In this document: one piece after another, positions 1-8,909 of the stretch
How positions within the stretch are numbered: the first letter of the stretch is position 1
How the letters are laid out: each line of letters opens with the position of its first letter
Assembly (NCBI GenBank): GCA_900766265.1
Contig: CAAFUS010000017.1
Span: 448,421 to 512,420, forward strand
Direction: 5' to 3'
From: Pseudomonadaceae bacterium
Lineage (GTDB): Bacteria > Pseudomonadota > Gammaproteobacteria > Pseudomonadales > Pseudomonadaceae
DNA length: 64,000 nucleotides
The notes under the pieces: generated by a model
Seen by the model: the letters and a program-made list of their open reading frames with translations, nothing else
What the model was told of the DNA's origin: nothing
The model's database searches: none
Program-made: the position numbers and the translations under genes

Positions 1-305
1 GCGCCTGCGCCACCGCGGAAGGCGCGCGCATCGAGGTCCAGGACCAGGGCATCGGCATCAGTCCGCGCAGCCTGGAGCGCATCTTCTGCCAGTTCGAGCG
101 TGCCGAGGGCAGCGAAAGCAGCGCGGGCCTCGGGCTCGGCCTGTTCATCGCCGAACAGATCGTCAAGGCCCACAATGGGCGCATCCATGTCTGGAGCCGG
201 GAGGGCGAAGGCGCCCTGTTCAGCGTGGTGCTGCCGCTCGACGCGGTCGCGGAAAACAACAACCTCAACGCGTCCCTGCTGCGGACCTCGTCGGCACGCA
301 GCTGA
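1..305 (+). CDS. Sensor histidine kinase, C-terminal end only (partial)
   Basis: The reading frame enters from the left edge (codons in phase with position 3) and stops with TGA at 303-305. The visible hundred residues are the end of a GHKL ATPase domain: a G1-type DQGIGI, an F-box-like IFCQFERAE and a G2-type GLGLGLFIAEQIV, then the last strands and a short Ser/Asn-rich tail. This is the ATP-binding part of a two-component sensor kinase that would phosphorylate a response regulator. The sensory and dimerisation domains lie outside the window, so neither the signal nor the partner can be named. The family call is secure; the specific identity is unknown. Confidence 0.85.
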   Translation, partial: ACATAEGARIEVQDQGIGISPRSLERIFCQFERAEGSESSAGLGLGLFIAEQIVKAHNGRIHVWSREGEGALFSVVLPLDAVAENNNLNASLLRTSSARS

Positions 306-390
306 CGCCCAAGCACACGCCAGGAGCGAATGCTCCGGATGGAGGTCGAAACCGCGTGGGCGCCGTCGCCCTGGCCGGTGGAGACTGTCG

Positions 391-1161
391 GTGCCACGAA
401 CGCTGATCTGGACCTTGCTGCTGCTGGCGGTGCTCTACGCCGGGATCTGCTTCGTGCTGTTCGTCTACCAGCGCGGGTTGATCTACTTCCCCCAGCCACG
501 CCATCTCGATGCGCCGAGCCTTATGCTGCAGCAGCCGGATGCCGCGGTTCAGGTCTCCCTGCGGCCCCATGACGGGCCCAATGCGCTGATCTACTTCGGC
601 GGCAACGCCGAGGACGTTTCGCTCAACCTGCCGGATTTCACCCAGGCCTTTCCCGACCATGCGCTGTATCTGATGCATTACCGCGGCTACGGCGACAGTG
701 GCGGCGCGCCCTCGGAAGAGGTGCTGGCCGCCGATGCGCTGGCGCTGTACGACCGTGTTGCCGCTGCCCACCGCTGCATCGTGGTGGTGGGCCGTAGCCT
801 CGGCAGCGGCGTGGCGATCCGCCTGGCCAGCCAGCGGCCGGCCTCCAGACTGATCCTGATCACGCCCTATAACAGCCTGGTCGAACTCGCCGCCCGCCAG
901 TTCCCTGTGTTCCCGGTGGGTTGGCTGCTCAAGGATCGCTTCGAATCCTGGCGCTATGCCGGCGCGATCGCCGTACCGACCCGGCTGATCGTCGCCGAAC
1001 GGGACGACATCATCCCGCGTGCGAGCAGCGAGCGCCTGCTAGGTCACTTCCCGCCCGGCGTCGCGTCGCTGCATCCGATCCCGTCGCGGGGCCACAACGA
1101 CCTGTCCCTCGACCCTGCGTATCTGCCACTGCTCCAGGCCGGCGTGTGTCCGGCCTCCTAG
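391..1161 (+). CDS. Membrane-anchored alpha/beta hydrolase
   Basis: The protein has 256 residues from a GTG at 391, preceded by a GGTGGAG ribosome site. I preferred this start because the protein then opens directly with one hydrophobic segment (about residues 4-25), as in BEM46-type hydrolases. The upstream extension of the frame overlaps the kinase gene and looks random. A nucleophile elbow GRSLGSG, an acid in AERDD and a histidine in SRGHND make a complete Ser-Asp-His triad. The fold suggests an esterase, thioesterase or peptidase facing the periplasm; no substrate can be read. It converges on the next gene with a 4-base gap. Confidence 0.75.
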   Translation: MPRTLIWTLLLLAVLYAGICFVLFVYQRGLIYFPQPRHLDAPSLMLQQPDAAVQVSLRPHDGPNALIYFGGNAEDVSLNLPDFTQAFPDHALYLMHYRGYGDSGGAPSEEVLAADALALYDRVAAAHRCIVVVGRSLGSGVAIRLASQRPASRLILITPYNSLVELAARQFPVFPVGWLLKDRFESWRYAGAIAVPTRLIVAERDDIIPRASSERLLGHFPPGVASLHPIPSRGHNDLSLDPAYLPLLQAGVCPAS

Positions 1162-1165
1162 GCCG

Positions 1166-2407
1166 TCAGCGCACCACCCAGCGCTGGCTGACCGTCGCGC
1201 TGTTGCCCGAGCCGGTCTGGCTCACCGAGACCTGTGAGTCGGACAGATAGCTCGTGATGTCGGCCTGGTTGGCTGTCCCGTGTTGCAGCAGCCGCACGTC
1301 GGTCACTCCGCCGCCCTGGGCGACGGACGCGAGATTGGCCTCGCCGACCTGCTCCAGGGCGAGTTCGTTGAAGCGGCTGGCGTGGCGGATGTGCGCCTCG
1401 TTGTCATTGCCGGTCTGCGCAACATCGATCTCGCTCCAGCCGAGCTGGCCGATGGTCACGAGGTTGCCGTCTCCATTCTGGCTCAGCTGCAGTTCGTTAT
1501 GGTTGGACGCCTGGCGCACGTCCACCGAGTTGCCGTTGCCGGAGGAGGCACCGGTGACCCTGTTCTCCGAGCCGCCCTGGTCCACGGCGAGAACATTGCT
1601 CGTGCCGGTCTGGCTGAAGTTCAGGTCATTGTTCAGCGTTTGTCTGACCCGCATCTCGTTGGCGTTGCCGGTCTGGGACAGCCTGGCGTGCGCGTTGCTG
1701 CCCTGCTCGATGTCGACGGTGTTGTCCGAACCGGTCTGCGCGACGTCAAGGATGGTGCCACCGAAAAAGTCGGAGCGCTGGGTCGCGACGATCCGATTGT
1801 CGTTTCCGCTTTGATCCAGGCGGGCCGACTGGTTCCACCCATCCTGCACCAGCTCGACCTGGTTGCGCTCACCGACCACCTGCGAGTTCAGGGTGTCGTA
1901 GCCGCCCAGCTGGGTGACGTGATGCATGTTGCTCTGGCCGACCTGCTCTATGGTCACGAAGAAATCGTCGTACCGCTGCTGGTCGACGATGATCCGGTTG
2001 TCGGCGCCCACCTGCTGCAGGCGGGTATCGCTCATCGGTCCCTGCCTCAGCTCGGCGGTGTTGCGCTCACCGTCCTGCGCGATCACCGCGGTGCCGTAGT
2101 AGACGGTGGTGGTCTGCCAGAGGTCGATCCGGTTGTCGTCGCCGCGTTGGATCAGCTGCGAATCTGCGTAGCCGCCGACTTGGGTGGCCTGTATGGCGTT
2201 GCGATTACCCAGCTGCTCGACCGCGACACGGCTGACGGAGGCATCGATCTGTTGCACGTCCGCCTGATTCGCCACGCCTTGCTGCCTGATCACCACCTCA
2301 CCGACAGGGCTGGTTTGCACACTCGTGGCACCCGGTCCGTCTTCGGCCGCCAGGGCGGAGGTGGTGCAGAACACCAGGAAAAGGGCCGCCACAGGGAAAG
2401 GTTTCAT
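1166..2407 (-). CDS. Large curlin-repeat protein (CsgA/CsgB-like, orphan)
   Basis: The protein has 413 residues and starts at an ATG at 2407 with a GAGG site just upstream. A Sec signal peptide (MKPFPVAALFLVFCTTSALA) is followed by about fifteen imperfect repeats of the curlin type, Q-x-G-x-x-N-x-(hydrophobic)-x-x-x-Q, spaced some 20-25 residues apart. These repeats stack as beta-strand-turn-strand units in functional amyloid. Classical CsgA has five repeats in about 150 residues, so this is nearly three times longer. No csgD, csgE, csgF or csgG partner lies beside it, so export would need machinery elsewhere. An amyloid or surface-fibre role is inference from the repeats. Confidence 0.8.
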   Translation of the reverse strand: MKPFPVAALFLVFCTTSALAAEDGPGATSVQTSPVGEVVIRQQGVANQADVQQIDASVSRVAVEQLGNRNAIQATQVGGYADSQLIQRGDDNRIDLWQTTTVYYGTAVIAQDGERNTAELRQGPMSDTRLQQVGADNRIIVDQQRYDDFFVTIEQVGQSNMHHVTQLGGYDTLNSQVVGERNQVELVQDGWNQSARLDQSGNDNRIVATQRSDFFGGTILDVAQTGSDNTVDIEQGSNAHARLSQTGNANEMRVRQTLNNDLNFSQTGTSNVLAVDQGGSENRVTGASSGNGNSVDVRQASNHNELQLSQNGDGNLVTIGQLGWSEIDVAQTGNDNEAHIRHASRFNELALEQVGEANLASVAQGGGVTDVRLLQHGTANQADITSYLSDSQVSVSQTGSGNSATVSQRWVVR

Positions 2408-2734
2408 GATCAAGCCTCGCGCATTGTCAGGTGTAGGGGCGGGCACGGCAGAAGGGGCACCCGTTCGGATGGTGCGCCCAGAGCGCGTCGGGGCGATATC
2501 AATCCAATGGTGCAAAGGCAGCTGGGATGTCGCGCCAGCGGGATTAGTCCGCGCGCTTTCGGAACGCGCGGAAGGGAAATCGGCGCGTCGAGCGGCTCGC
2601 CTGGCGCGCTGTCAGGAGACCGAAACCGTTCCCGTCCCGGGATTTCCGGAAGGGCGAAAACCAGCAACCCACTCCAGGCTCAAGAGGCTGTTGGCGACCG
2701 AACGGCCTTTGGCGCGGTTCGCACGAACTGGTGC
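2408..2734. other. Intergenic region between the curlin-like gene and the phn remnant
   Basis: No convincing gene is seen here. The stretch must hold the promoter of the leftward curlin-like gene. It contains one clear inverted repeat: 8-base arms TCCGCGCG at 2548-2555 and CGCGCGGA at 2565-2572 with a 9-base loop. This could be a terminator stem or a palindromic remnant, but no T-run follows it in either direction. Confidence 0.5.
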
Positions 2735-2869
2735 GTGCTCGATATCCTCTTCAGCGATTACTATCCGAGCCTGCCGCCGACCGCGGTGATGCGAGCCGAG
2801 CGGACAGCGATGCGTCCTGCCGCGATCGATGCGGCGGCTCGGCGTAAAGGAGAAGTGGTGTATCGATGA
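2735..2869 (+). pseudogene. phnM: phnM 3' remnant (alpha-D-ribose 1-methylphosphonate 5-triphosphate diphosphatase)
   Basis: The frame ending at TGA 2867-2869 carries LDILFSDYYPS, which matches the conserved LLDILSSDYYPASL stretch of PhnM, an amidohydrolase of the C-P lyase pathway. The residues before it are not PhnM-like, and those after it are only a short Arg/Ala-rich tail, so most of the gene and probably an internal part are gone. The stop codon overlaps the phnN ATG as ATGA, which is the coupling expected of an intact phnM-phnN junction. I infer a deletion relic. The match was made by eye from memory of the family. Confidence 0.55.
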
Positions 2870-3432
2870 GCGGACGGCTGATCTATCTGATGGGACCCTC
2901 GGGCTCCGGCAAGGACAGCCTGCTGGACGCTGTGCGCGAGCGCGTGCTGGCGGCTGGCGGGCGGATCGCCCGGCGCGTCATCACGCGCTCGCCGGAGGCA
3001 GTAGGCGAGGATGCGCTGGGCGTTTCCCCGCAGCGCTTCGAGCAGTTAGAGGCCGAAGGTGCCTTCGCCTTGCACTGGCGTGCCAACGGGCTGGCTTACG
3101 GCATCCCTCGGCAGATCGACGAATGGCTGGCCGAGGGCCGCGACGTGCTGGTCAACGGCTCGCGGGGACACCTGACCGAGGCCCGGCAGCGCTACCCGGA
3201 GCTGTGTGCGGTACTGCTCACCGTCGATCCGCAGGTGCTGCGCCAGCGCCTGCTGGCGCGCGGTCGCGAGAGCGCCGAGGAGATCGAGGCCCGCCTGGCG
3301 CGCAACACCCGGCTGCAGGTGGGGGACGAAGACTGTCTGCGCCTGGACAACTCCGGCAGCCTGGCGCAGGCTGCGGAAGCGCTGCTGCAACTGATCGGGG
3401 GCGCGCATGCGCCTGACCCTGCACGGCAGTAG
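2866..3432 (+). CDS. phnN: Ribose 1,5-bisphosphate phosphokinase PhnN
   Basis: The protein has 188 residues, the normal length. PhnN phosphorylates ribose 1,5-bisphosphate to PRPP, the last step in recycling the sugar released by the C-P lyase. A guanylate-kinase-like P-loop GPSGSGKDSL sits at about residue 11, followed by RRVITRSPEAVGED, NGLAYGIP and LLARGRES, all typical of PhnN. AAGGAG at about 2847-2852 supports the ATG, which overlaps the phnM remnant stop. The frame is intact although both neighbours in the former operon are wrecked, so it may be recently stranded or kept for PRPP salvage. It overlaps the phnP remnant. Confidence 0.9.
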   Translation: MSGRLIYLMGPSGSGKDSLLDAVRERVLAAGGRIARRVITRSPEAVGEDALGVSPQRFEQLEAEGAFALHWRANGLAYGIPRQIDEWLAEGRDVLVNGSRGHLTEARQRYPELCAVLLTVDPQVLRQRLLARGRESAEEIEARLARNTRLQVGDEDCLRLDNSGSLAQAAEALLQLIGGAHAPDPARQ

Positions 3433-3475
3433 TATCTGCCAGATACCGAGATACAGCTGCGATGGCGCTGCCTGC
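3407..3475 (+). pseudogene. phnP: phnP 5' remnant (phosphoribosyl cyclic phosphodiesterase)
   Basis: An ATG inside the end of phnN opens MRLTLHGSS, then QIPRYSCDGAAC. This resembles the PhnP start MRLTLxGTxDAxxVPxYGCDCAAC, including its position overlapping phnN. Similarity stops near base 3475, and key residues have changed (GCDC has become SCDG). The metallo-beta-lactamase core of about 250 residues is absent. This is the breakpoint where the accessory block begins. The call rests on a short match plus gene order. Confidence 0.55.
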
Positions 3476-3794
3476 CAAATAGGGCTTGGCATGGTCATTG
3501 GCGGGAGTACTTGCTGCGATGCGGTGGCGGGGCACCTTGACGACATTGCCTGCTTGGCGGGCCCGGCTTCGGTTCAGTCGCCTTGGGTACATGCGAAAGG
3601 GCATCATTAGGCAACGCGTACTGCGCGTCTTCATGCTCCTGACGAAAAGAGATTCAGCCATGGAAGCTCGCCCAATAGGGCAGACAATTACGGTCATGCT
3701 AGGGGCGAATGCGGTGTTGAAGCTGGGCCGGCAAAGCAGGACCCAGATCAGCTAAACAGTTCGGCTTCACAAACGCTTGCTTGGCAATGCATAG
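3476..3794. other. Gene-free stretch at the left edge of the accessory block
   Basis: About 320 bases follow the phnP remnant without a recognisable gene. Short open frames exist on both strands, but none has a family signature or a convincing ribosome site. No insertion-sequence ends and no copy of the tRNA-Ile 3' end were found here. It looks like decayed sequence left by the rearrangement that removed phnP. Confidence 0.45.
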
Positions 3795-4406
3795 TCAAAG
3801 CTCGGTTCTCAAACTGTCGAAGGCTTCCCGTAAGAAGTTTGCCGCAGGTTTTCGTTCGCCGGTCTGCTCCCGCCATGACGAAAGCGCGACTCGCATCGCA
3901 CCGACGGACACCATTGCTACCATCCGCAGTGCCGGGCGTCGCTCGGGCTGCCGCCAGACCTCGCACAGTGCGTTAAAGAGCGACCGCTCCTGTTCTGCAT
4001 AGTGTGCCTGCTTGCGCACAAGCAGCGATTCGCTCGACATCATCAGATTGTCGATAGCGATCATCTCCTCGCTCGTATAGCGCTCGATGCGCTTCACCAT
4101 CACATCACGAACGGCATCGAGCGGCGGTACGTCAGGCGATGTCTTCAGCAGATCGGCAATCAGCATGGCCGAATCGGCATCCAGTCCGAACAAGATGATG
4201 TCGTCCTTCGACTTGAAGTACGAGAAGAAGGTGCGGCGCGAGATGCCGGCTGCCGCCGCGATGTCGTCCAACGTCGTGCCGTGGTAACCGTTTGCGAGGA
4301 ACAAGCTCAACGCGGCTTCGGCGATGCGCTGGCGTGTTTCGCGGCGCTTGCGTTCGCGCAAGCCTTCTGGAGGTGCGATGCCTGAACTGGCAGGAATTTG
4401 CGACAT
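3795..4406 (-). CDS. TetR/AcrR-family transcriptional regulator
   Basis: The protein has 203 residues from the ATG at 4406. An upstream in-frame GTG at 4433 lies inside a palindromic operator and is therefore less likely. Residues about 20-65 form a classic TetR helix-turn-helix (RQRIAEAALSLFLANGYHGTTLDDIAAAAGISRRTFFSYF reads straight through in the translation, given here in two overlapping pieces: RQRIAEAALSLFLANGY and GISRRTFFSYF). The rest is an all-helical ligand domain that cannot be assigned. The gene diverges from a short-chain dehydrogenase across a 105-base gap with two operator copies. I infer autoregulation and repression of the dehydrogenase, relieved by a small molecule. Confidence 0.9.
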   Translation of the reverse strand: MSQIPASSGIAPPEGLRERKRRETRQRIAEAALSLFLANGYHGTTLDDIAAAAGISRRTFFSYFKSKDDIILFGLDADSAMLIADLLKTSPDVPPLDAVRDVMVKRIERYTSEEMIAIDNLMMSSESLLVRKQAHYAEQERSLFNALCEVWRQPERRPALRMVAMVSVGAMRVALSSWREQTGERKPAANFLREAFDSLRTEL

Positions 4407-4428
4407 TTCAAATGGCCTATTGCGCGCC

Positions 4429-4462
4429 TGCACTCAGTGCATTAGATTTAGCACTCAGTGCA
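4429..4462. promoter_or_regulatory. Twin palindromic operator between the TetR gene and the dehydrogenase
   Basis: Two identical 11-base palindromes, GCACTCAGTGC, lie at 4430-4440 and 4451-4461. Their centres are 21 bases apart, about two helical turns, so both face the same side of the DNA. The first is extended to TGCACTCAGTGCA. They sit in the short AT-rich divergent promoter region, which is where TetR-family dimers usually bind. That the adjacent regulator binds them is inference. Confidence 0.75.
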
Positions 4463-4511
4463 TATATTTATGCATCTAGCTTACGTTCCTTTCCCCAGCA
4501 AGGCAAAGACC

Positions 4512-5609
4512 ATGGCTAACTGGACAGATTTCAATACCCACTCTTGGCGCTCCCGCACGGCGGTTGCCTCTGGAACGGCGACCTTAGATTCCAAGGCGCG
4601 CCATGCGTACTCCCGGTGGCGAACCTGTCTCGCCACCTTCGGTTTACGAGTGATTTCTGCAAGTGCCTCGGGCGGTTCGATTGATCAGAACCCGCCCAAA
4701 CCCGATTGGAGCGCCGCCGACATGCCTTCTCAGAAGGGGCGCATCTTCTTCGTCACGGGCGGAACGAGCGGAATCGGGTACGAAAGCGCCAAAGCCCTGG
4801 CGGGCGCAGGTGCCCAGGTCGTGATCGCGGCGCGCAACGCGAAGCAAGGCGAGGAAGCGATAATGAGCATCCGCCAGCAAACGCCCGACGCGCGCTTGCG
4901 CTTCGAGTCGCTCGACTTGGCTGACCTGGCGTCGGTCCGCGCGCTGAGTGAGCGCCTCAATGCGACGCTCCCCCGTCTCGACGGCCTGATCAACAATGCG
5001 GGAATCATGGAACCGCCGGAGCGCGGTACATCGGCGGACGGGTTCGAAATGCAATTGGCGGTCAACTACTTGGGCCACTTTGTCTTAACCGCAGAGCTAC
5101 TGCGATTGTTGCAAAAGGCCGGTTCCCCTCGCGTCGTCACCTTGTCCAGCATAGCCGCCGCCCGCGGCGGTGCCATCCACTTCCAGGATATGCAATTCGA
5201 GCAAGCCTACGATTCAATGGCTGCGTATAGCCAATCGAAGCTGGCCTGCCTGATGTTTGCTCGGGAACTGCAAAGGCGCAGCGATGCTGGAGGCTGGGGC
5301 ATACAGAGCCTTGCAACTCATCCGGGAGTCTCGCGCACCAACCTGTTGGCCAATCGCGGCGGCGTTTCGGGGTTCGTTCGTCGCAACCTGTCGTTTCTGT
5401 TCCAGCCGGCCGCGCAGGGCGCGTTGCCGACGCTATATGCCGCCACCGCCGTGGAGGCGCAAGGCGGAACCTACTACGGGCCTACCGGGATGATGGAAGT
5501 GCGCGGCCCGCTCGGCCTCGCCAAGGTACCTCCCGCTGCCACGGATGCCGACACGGCCGCTCGGCTTTGGGCGATCAGCGAGGAGCTTAGCGGCACGCGG
5601 TTCCCGTAG
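4512..5609 (+). CDS. Short-chain dehydrogenase/reductase, copy 1
   Basis: The protein has 365 residues from the ATG at 4512; start codons further upstream fall inside or next to the operator. The Rossmann core begins near residue 75 with TGGTSGIG (NADP(H) binding), then LINNAGIM and the active-site pair YSQSK. Length and order resemble retinol-dehydrogenase or WWOX-like enzymes, but the substrate is unknown. About 70 residues precede the core; they align loosely with the signal peptide of copy 2 but look degraded, so export of this copy is doubtful. Copy 2 lies at 7650-8708. Likely controlled by the divergent TetR protein. Confidence 0.85.
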   Translation: MANWTDFNTHSWRSRTAVASGTATLDSKARHAYSRWRTCLATFGLRVISASASGGSIDQNPPKPDWSAADMPSQKGRIFFVTGGTSGIGYESAKALAGAGAQVVIAARNAKQGEEAIMSIRQQTPDARLRFESLDLADLASVRALSERLNATLPRLDGLINNAGIMEPPERGTSADGFEMQLAVNYLGHFVLTAELLRLLQKAGSPRVVTLSSIAAARGGAIHFQDMQFEQAYDSMAAYSQSKLACLMFARELQRRSDAGGWGIQSLATHPGVSRTNLLANRGGVSGFVRRNLSFLFQPAAQGALPTLYAATAVEAQGGTYYGPTGMMEVRGPLGLAKVPPAATDADTAARLWAISEELSGTRFP

Positions 5610-5716
5610 CGCCTCGCTGACTGGTCGCCTGCCTCTGCTGCCTTCGCGACCGACGATCGACCCGATCCCCACTCTCGTTTCCGGCGCCAAAGTGTTCCGG
5701 TGCAGGAGCTTATTCC

Positions 5717-7123
<1,407 letters not shown>

Positions 7124-7188
7124 ATGCCGACCGCAATCCTTCTGCATACCAAGGTAGGAAACCAACCCATGGCTATTGGAACCACGAG

Positions 7189-7554
7189 ATGAACCTGTCA
7201 GCACGAACACTTACCAAGCTCGCTCGTCCTGCCGACGCGAAGACGAAAGTACCAGTCCGATTCTCGGCCTTGCTGGTGCTTCCTGTGCTCTTGACTGCTT
7301 GCGCTCAGGCTCCCAAGAGCACGGTGGACGAGCGGCAGTTCGGAACACTGTCTTGCGCAGAGTTGGCCCAGCAAGCAGAGGAGGGAAGTGCGTCGAAGGC
7401 CGTCGCAGATCAGGCCAAGAGTGATTCCTGGCGCGCTGTTGTGCCCTTCATCGTGGCAGCCCGCTACGGTCAAGCCGCCTTTACCTCCAATGAGGCGGAA
7501 AAGCGTTTGACTTTGCTTGCACAGCAGTCAACCCGACTGGGTTGTGTTCATTGA
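7189..7554 (+). CDS. Small predicted lipoprotein of unknown function
   Basis: The protein has 121 residues. After a basic N-terminus of about 25 residues comes a hydrophobic stretch ending in LLTAC, a good lipobox, with the lipid-bearing cysteine near residue 38. The mature part is about 80 residues, contains two further cysteines (LSCAEL and the penultimate-region GC) and is mostly helical by composition. I do not recognise the family. It lies between the carrier and dehydrogenase copy 2 on the same strand, 65 bases after the carrier. Its ribosome site is weak, so the exact start is uncertain. Confidence 0.6.
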   Translation: MNLSARTLTKLARPADAKTKVPVRFSALLVLPVLLTACAQAPKSTVDERQFGTLSCAELAQQAEEGSASKAVADQAKSDSWRAVVPFIVAARYGQAAFTSNEAEKRLTLLAQQSTRLGCVH

Positions 7555-7649
7555 TTTCTTTCCGAGTAAACGTTCGTCGACTGGATTGCTTCGATTGCTC
7601 AGACGCTTCTGATCCCTCGATGCAACTCTCCAACCTTGAGGGCACAAAG

Positions 7650-8708
7650 ATGATCAACGTACTGCGAACGAGAAATACGCGTGTGGCGCGTTCCGGATGG
7701 CAAAGCCGTCTCGCCGCCTGTGGCGTGCTGCTGAGTTGCGTAATTGTCGTGGGCAGCGCGGCGGCGCAGAGCCCGCCCCAACCCGATTGGAACCCTGCCG
7801 ACATGCCTTCTCAGAAGGGGCGCATCTTCCTGGTCACTGGCGGAACCAGTGGCATGGGGTATGAGGACGCCAAAACCCTGGCTGCCGCAGGTGCGCAGGT
7901 TGTGATCGCGGCGCGCAACCCTCAGCGGGGTCAGGAAGCGATCGACCGGATCAAACAGGAAGTGCCCAACGCCCAGATGCAGTTCGAATCCGTTGACCTG
8001 TCCGATCTGTCCTCGGTCCGTGCGCTGGGCCAACGTCTCGGCACCACGCTGCCCCGACTGGATGGACTGATCAACAACGCGGCCATCATGGCGCCTCCCG
8101 AGCGCGGCACCTCTGCGGATGGCCTGGAGATGCAATTCGCCACGAACTACGCGGGGCACTTCGTTCTGACTGCCGAGCTGTTGCCGCTGTTGCGCAAGAG
8201 CGATTCTCCTCGCGTCGTAACCTTGTCCAGTATTGCCGTTCACCGTGGCAGCATCAATTTCGACGACCTTCAGTTCACGCAGGCGTACGAGCCGATGCTT
8301 ACCTATGCCCAGTCCAAACTGGCATGTTTGATGTTCGCGTTCGAACTGCAACGGCGCAGCGATGCCGCAGGCTGGGGCATCCAGAGCCTGGCCGCCCACC
8401 CCGGCGTCGCGGTGACCGAACTGGTTGCGCGCGGCCCCGGCCTTGAAAGCGAACAGGGGCGTCAATGGTCTGCGATGCGTGAGCACCTCCAGACCGCGGC
8501 CCAGGGCGCAGTGCCGACGCTGTATGCCGCCACCGCACCCGAGGCGCAAGGCGGAGCCTACTACGGGCCGACTGGCCCCAACGAGATGGCGGGGCCGCTT
8601 GGCCTGGCGACCGTTCCCCCGCTCGCCAGCGATGCTGCGGCCGCTGCCCGTCTATGGACGATCACCGAAGAGATCACCGGCACGAGGTTCCCCGCGCGCG
8701 GCCGTTGA
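7650..8708 (+). CDS. Short-chain dehydrogenase/reductase, copy 2, with signal peptide
   Basis: The protein has 352 residues from the ATG at 7650, with GAGGG eight bases upstream. Residues about 10-38 look like a cleavable Sec signal ending in SAAAQ. The core follows with TGGTSGMG, LINNAAIM and YAQSK; the third small residue of the usual NNAG motif is changed to Ala. By eye it is roughly two-thirds identical to copy 1 across the core, and a 33-base block is identical between them (4716-4748 and 7797-7829). Apparent export of an NAD(P)-dependent enzyme is unusual. The substrate is unknown. Confidence 0.85.
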   Translation: MINVLRTRNTRVARSGWQSRLAACGVLLSCVIVVGSAAAQSPPQPDWNPADMPSQKGRIFLVTGGTSGMGYEDAKTLAAAGAQVVIAARNPQRGQEAIDRIKQEVPNAQMQFESVDLSDLSSVRALGQRLGTTLPRLDGLINNAAIMAPPERGTSADGLEMQFATNYAGHFVLTAELLPLLRKSDSPRVVTLSSIAVHRGSINFDDLQFTQAYEPMLTYAQSKLACLMFAFELQRRSDAAGWGIQSLAAHPGVAVTELVARGPGLESEQGRQWSAMREHLQTAAQGAVPTLYAATAPEAQGGAYYGPTGPNEMAGPLGLATVPPLASDAAAAARLWTITEEITGTRFPARGR

Positions 8709-8714
8709 TCGCAT

Positions 8715-8805
8715 CGTCAGGGACAAGCGCCTCTTCCTGATCGCAGTCGGCGGCACGCTCTGCGCGATCTTCGGCTCCTGGCTGTTGATCGAATCGGAAC
8801 GGCTG
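8715..8805 (+). pseudogene. Fragment of a second translocase-like carrier
   Basis: One frame reads RDKRLFLIAVGGTLCAIFGSWL. This aligns with QGKRFFALISVGGTLGAIFGPWL of the carrier at 5717-7123, and the DNA matches well around GTCGGCGGCACGCTC. No start, flanking helices or longer frame survive. Its place right behind dehydrogenase copy 2 mirrors the copy 1-carrier order, so I infer that a dehydrogenase-carrier unit was duplicated and the second carrier then lost. Confidence 0.55.
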
Positions 8806-8909
8806 CCTGACGTGTTTCTCCATGGACGAGGCGCAGGACTCCAGCGTCGCCATCATCCGAAATCAGTCCCTGCCGATCCGCTGGCCGTCCCTCAATCGAG
8901 TCTTGTCCG

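Noticed and set aside
1280..2734. Plus-strand frame opposite the curlin-like gene
   Set aside because: Mirror of the repeats; only its last 45 codons, at 2735-2869, match anything (PhnM).
4407..4433. GTG start giving nine more residues to the TetR regulator
   Set aside because: The codon lies inside an operator palindrome, and the ATG at 4406 fits the family better.
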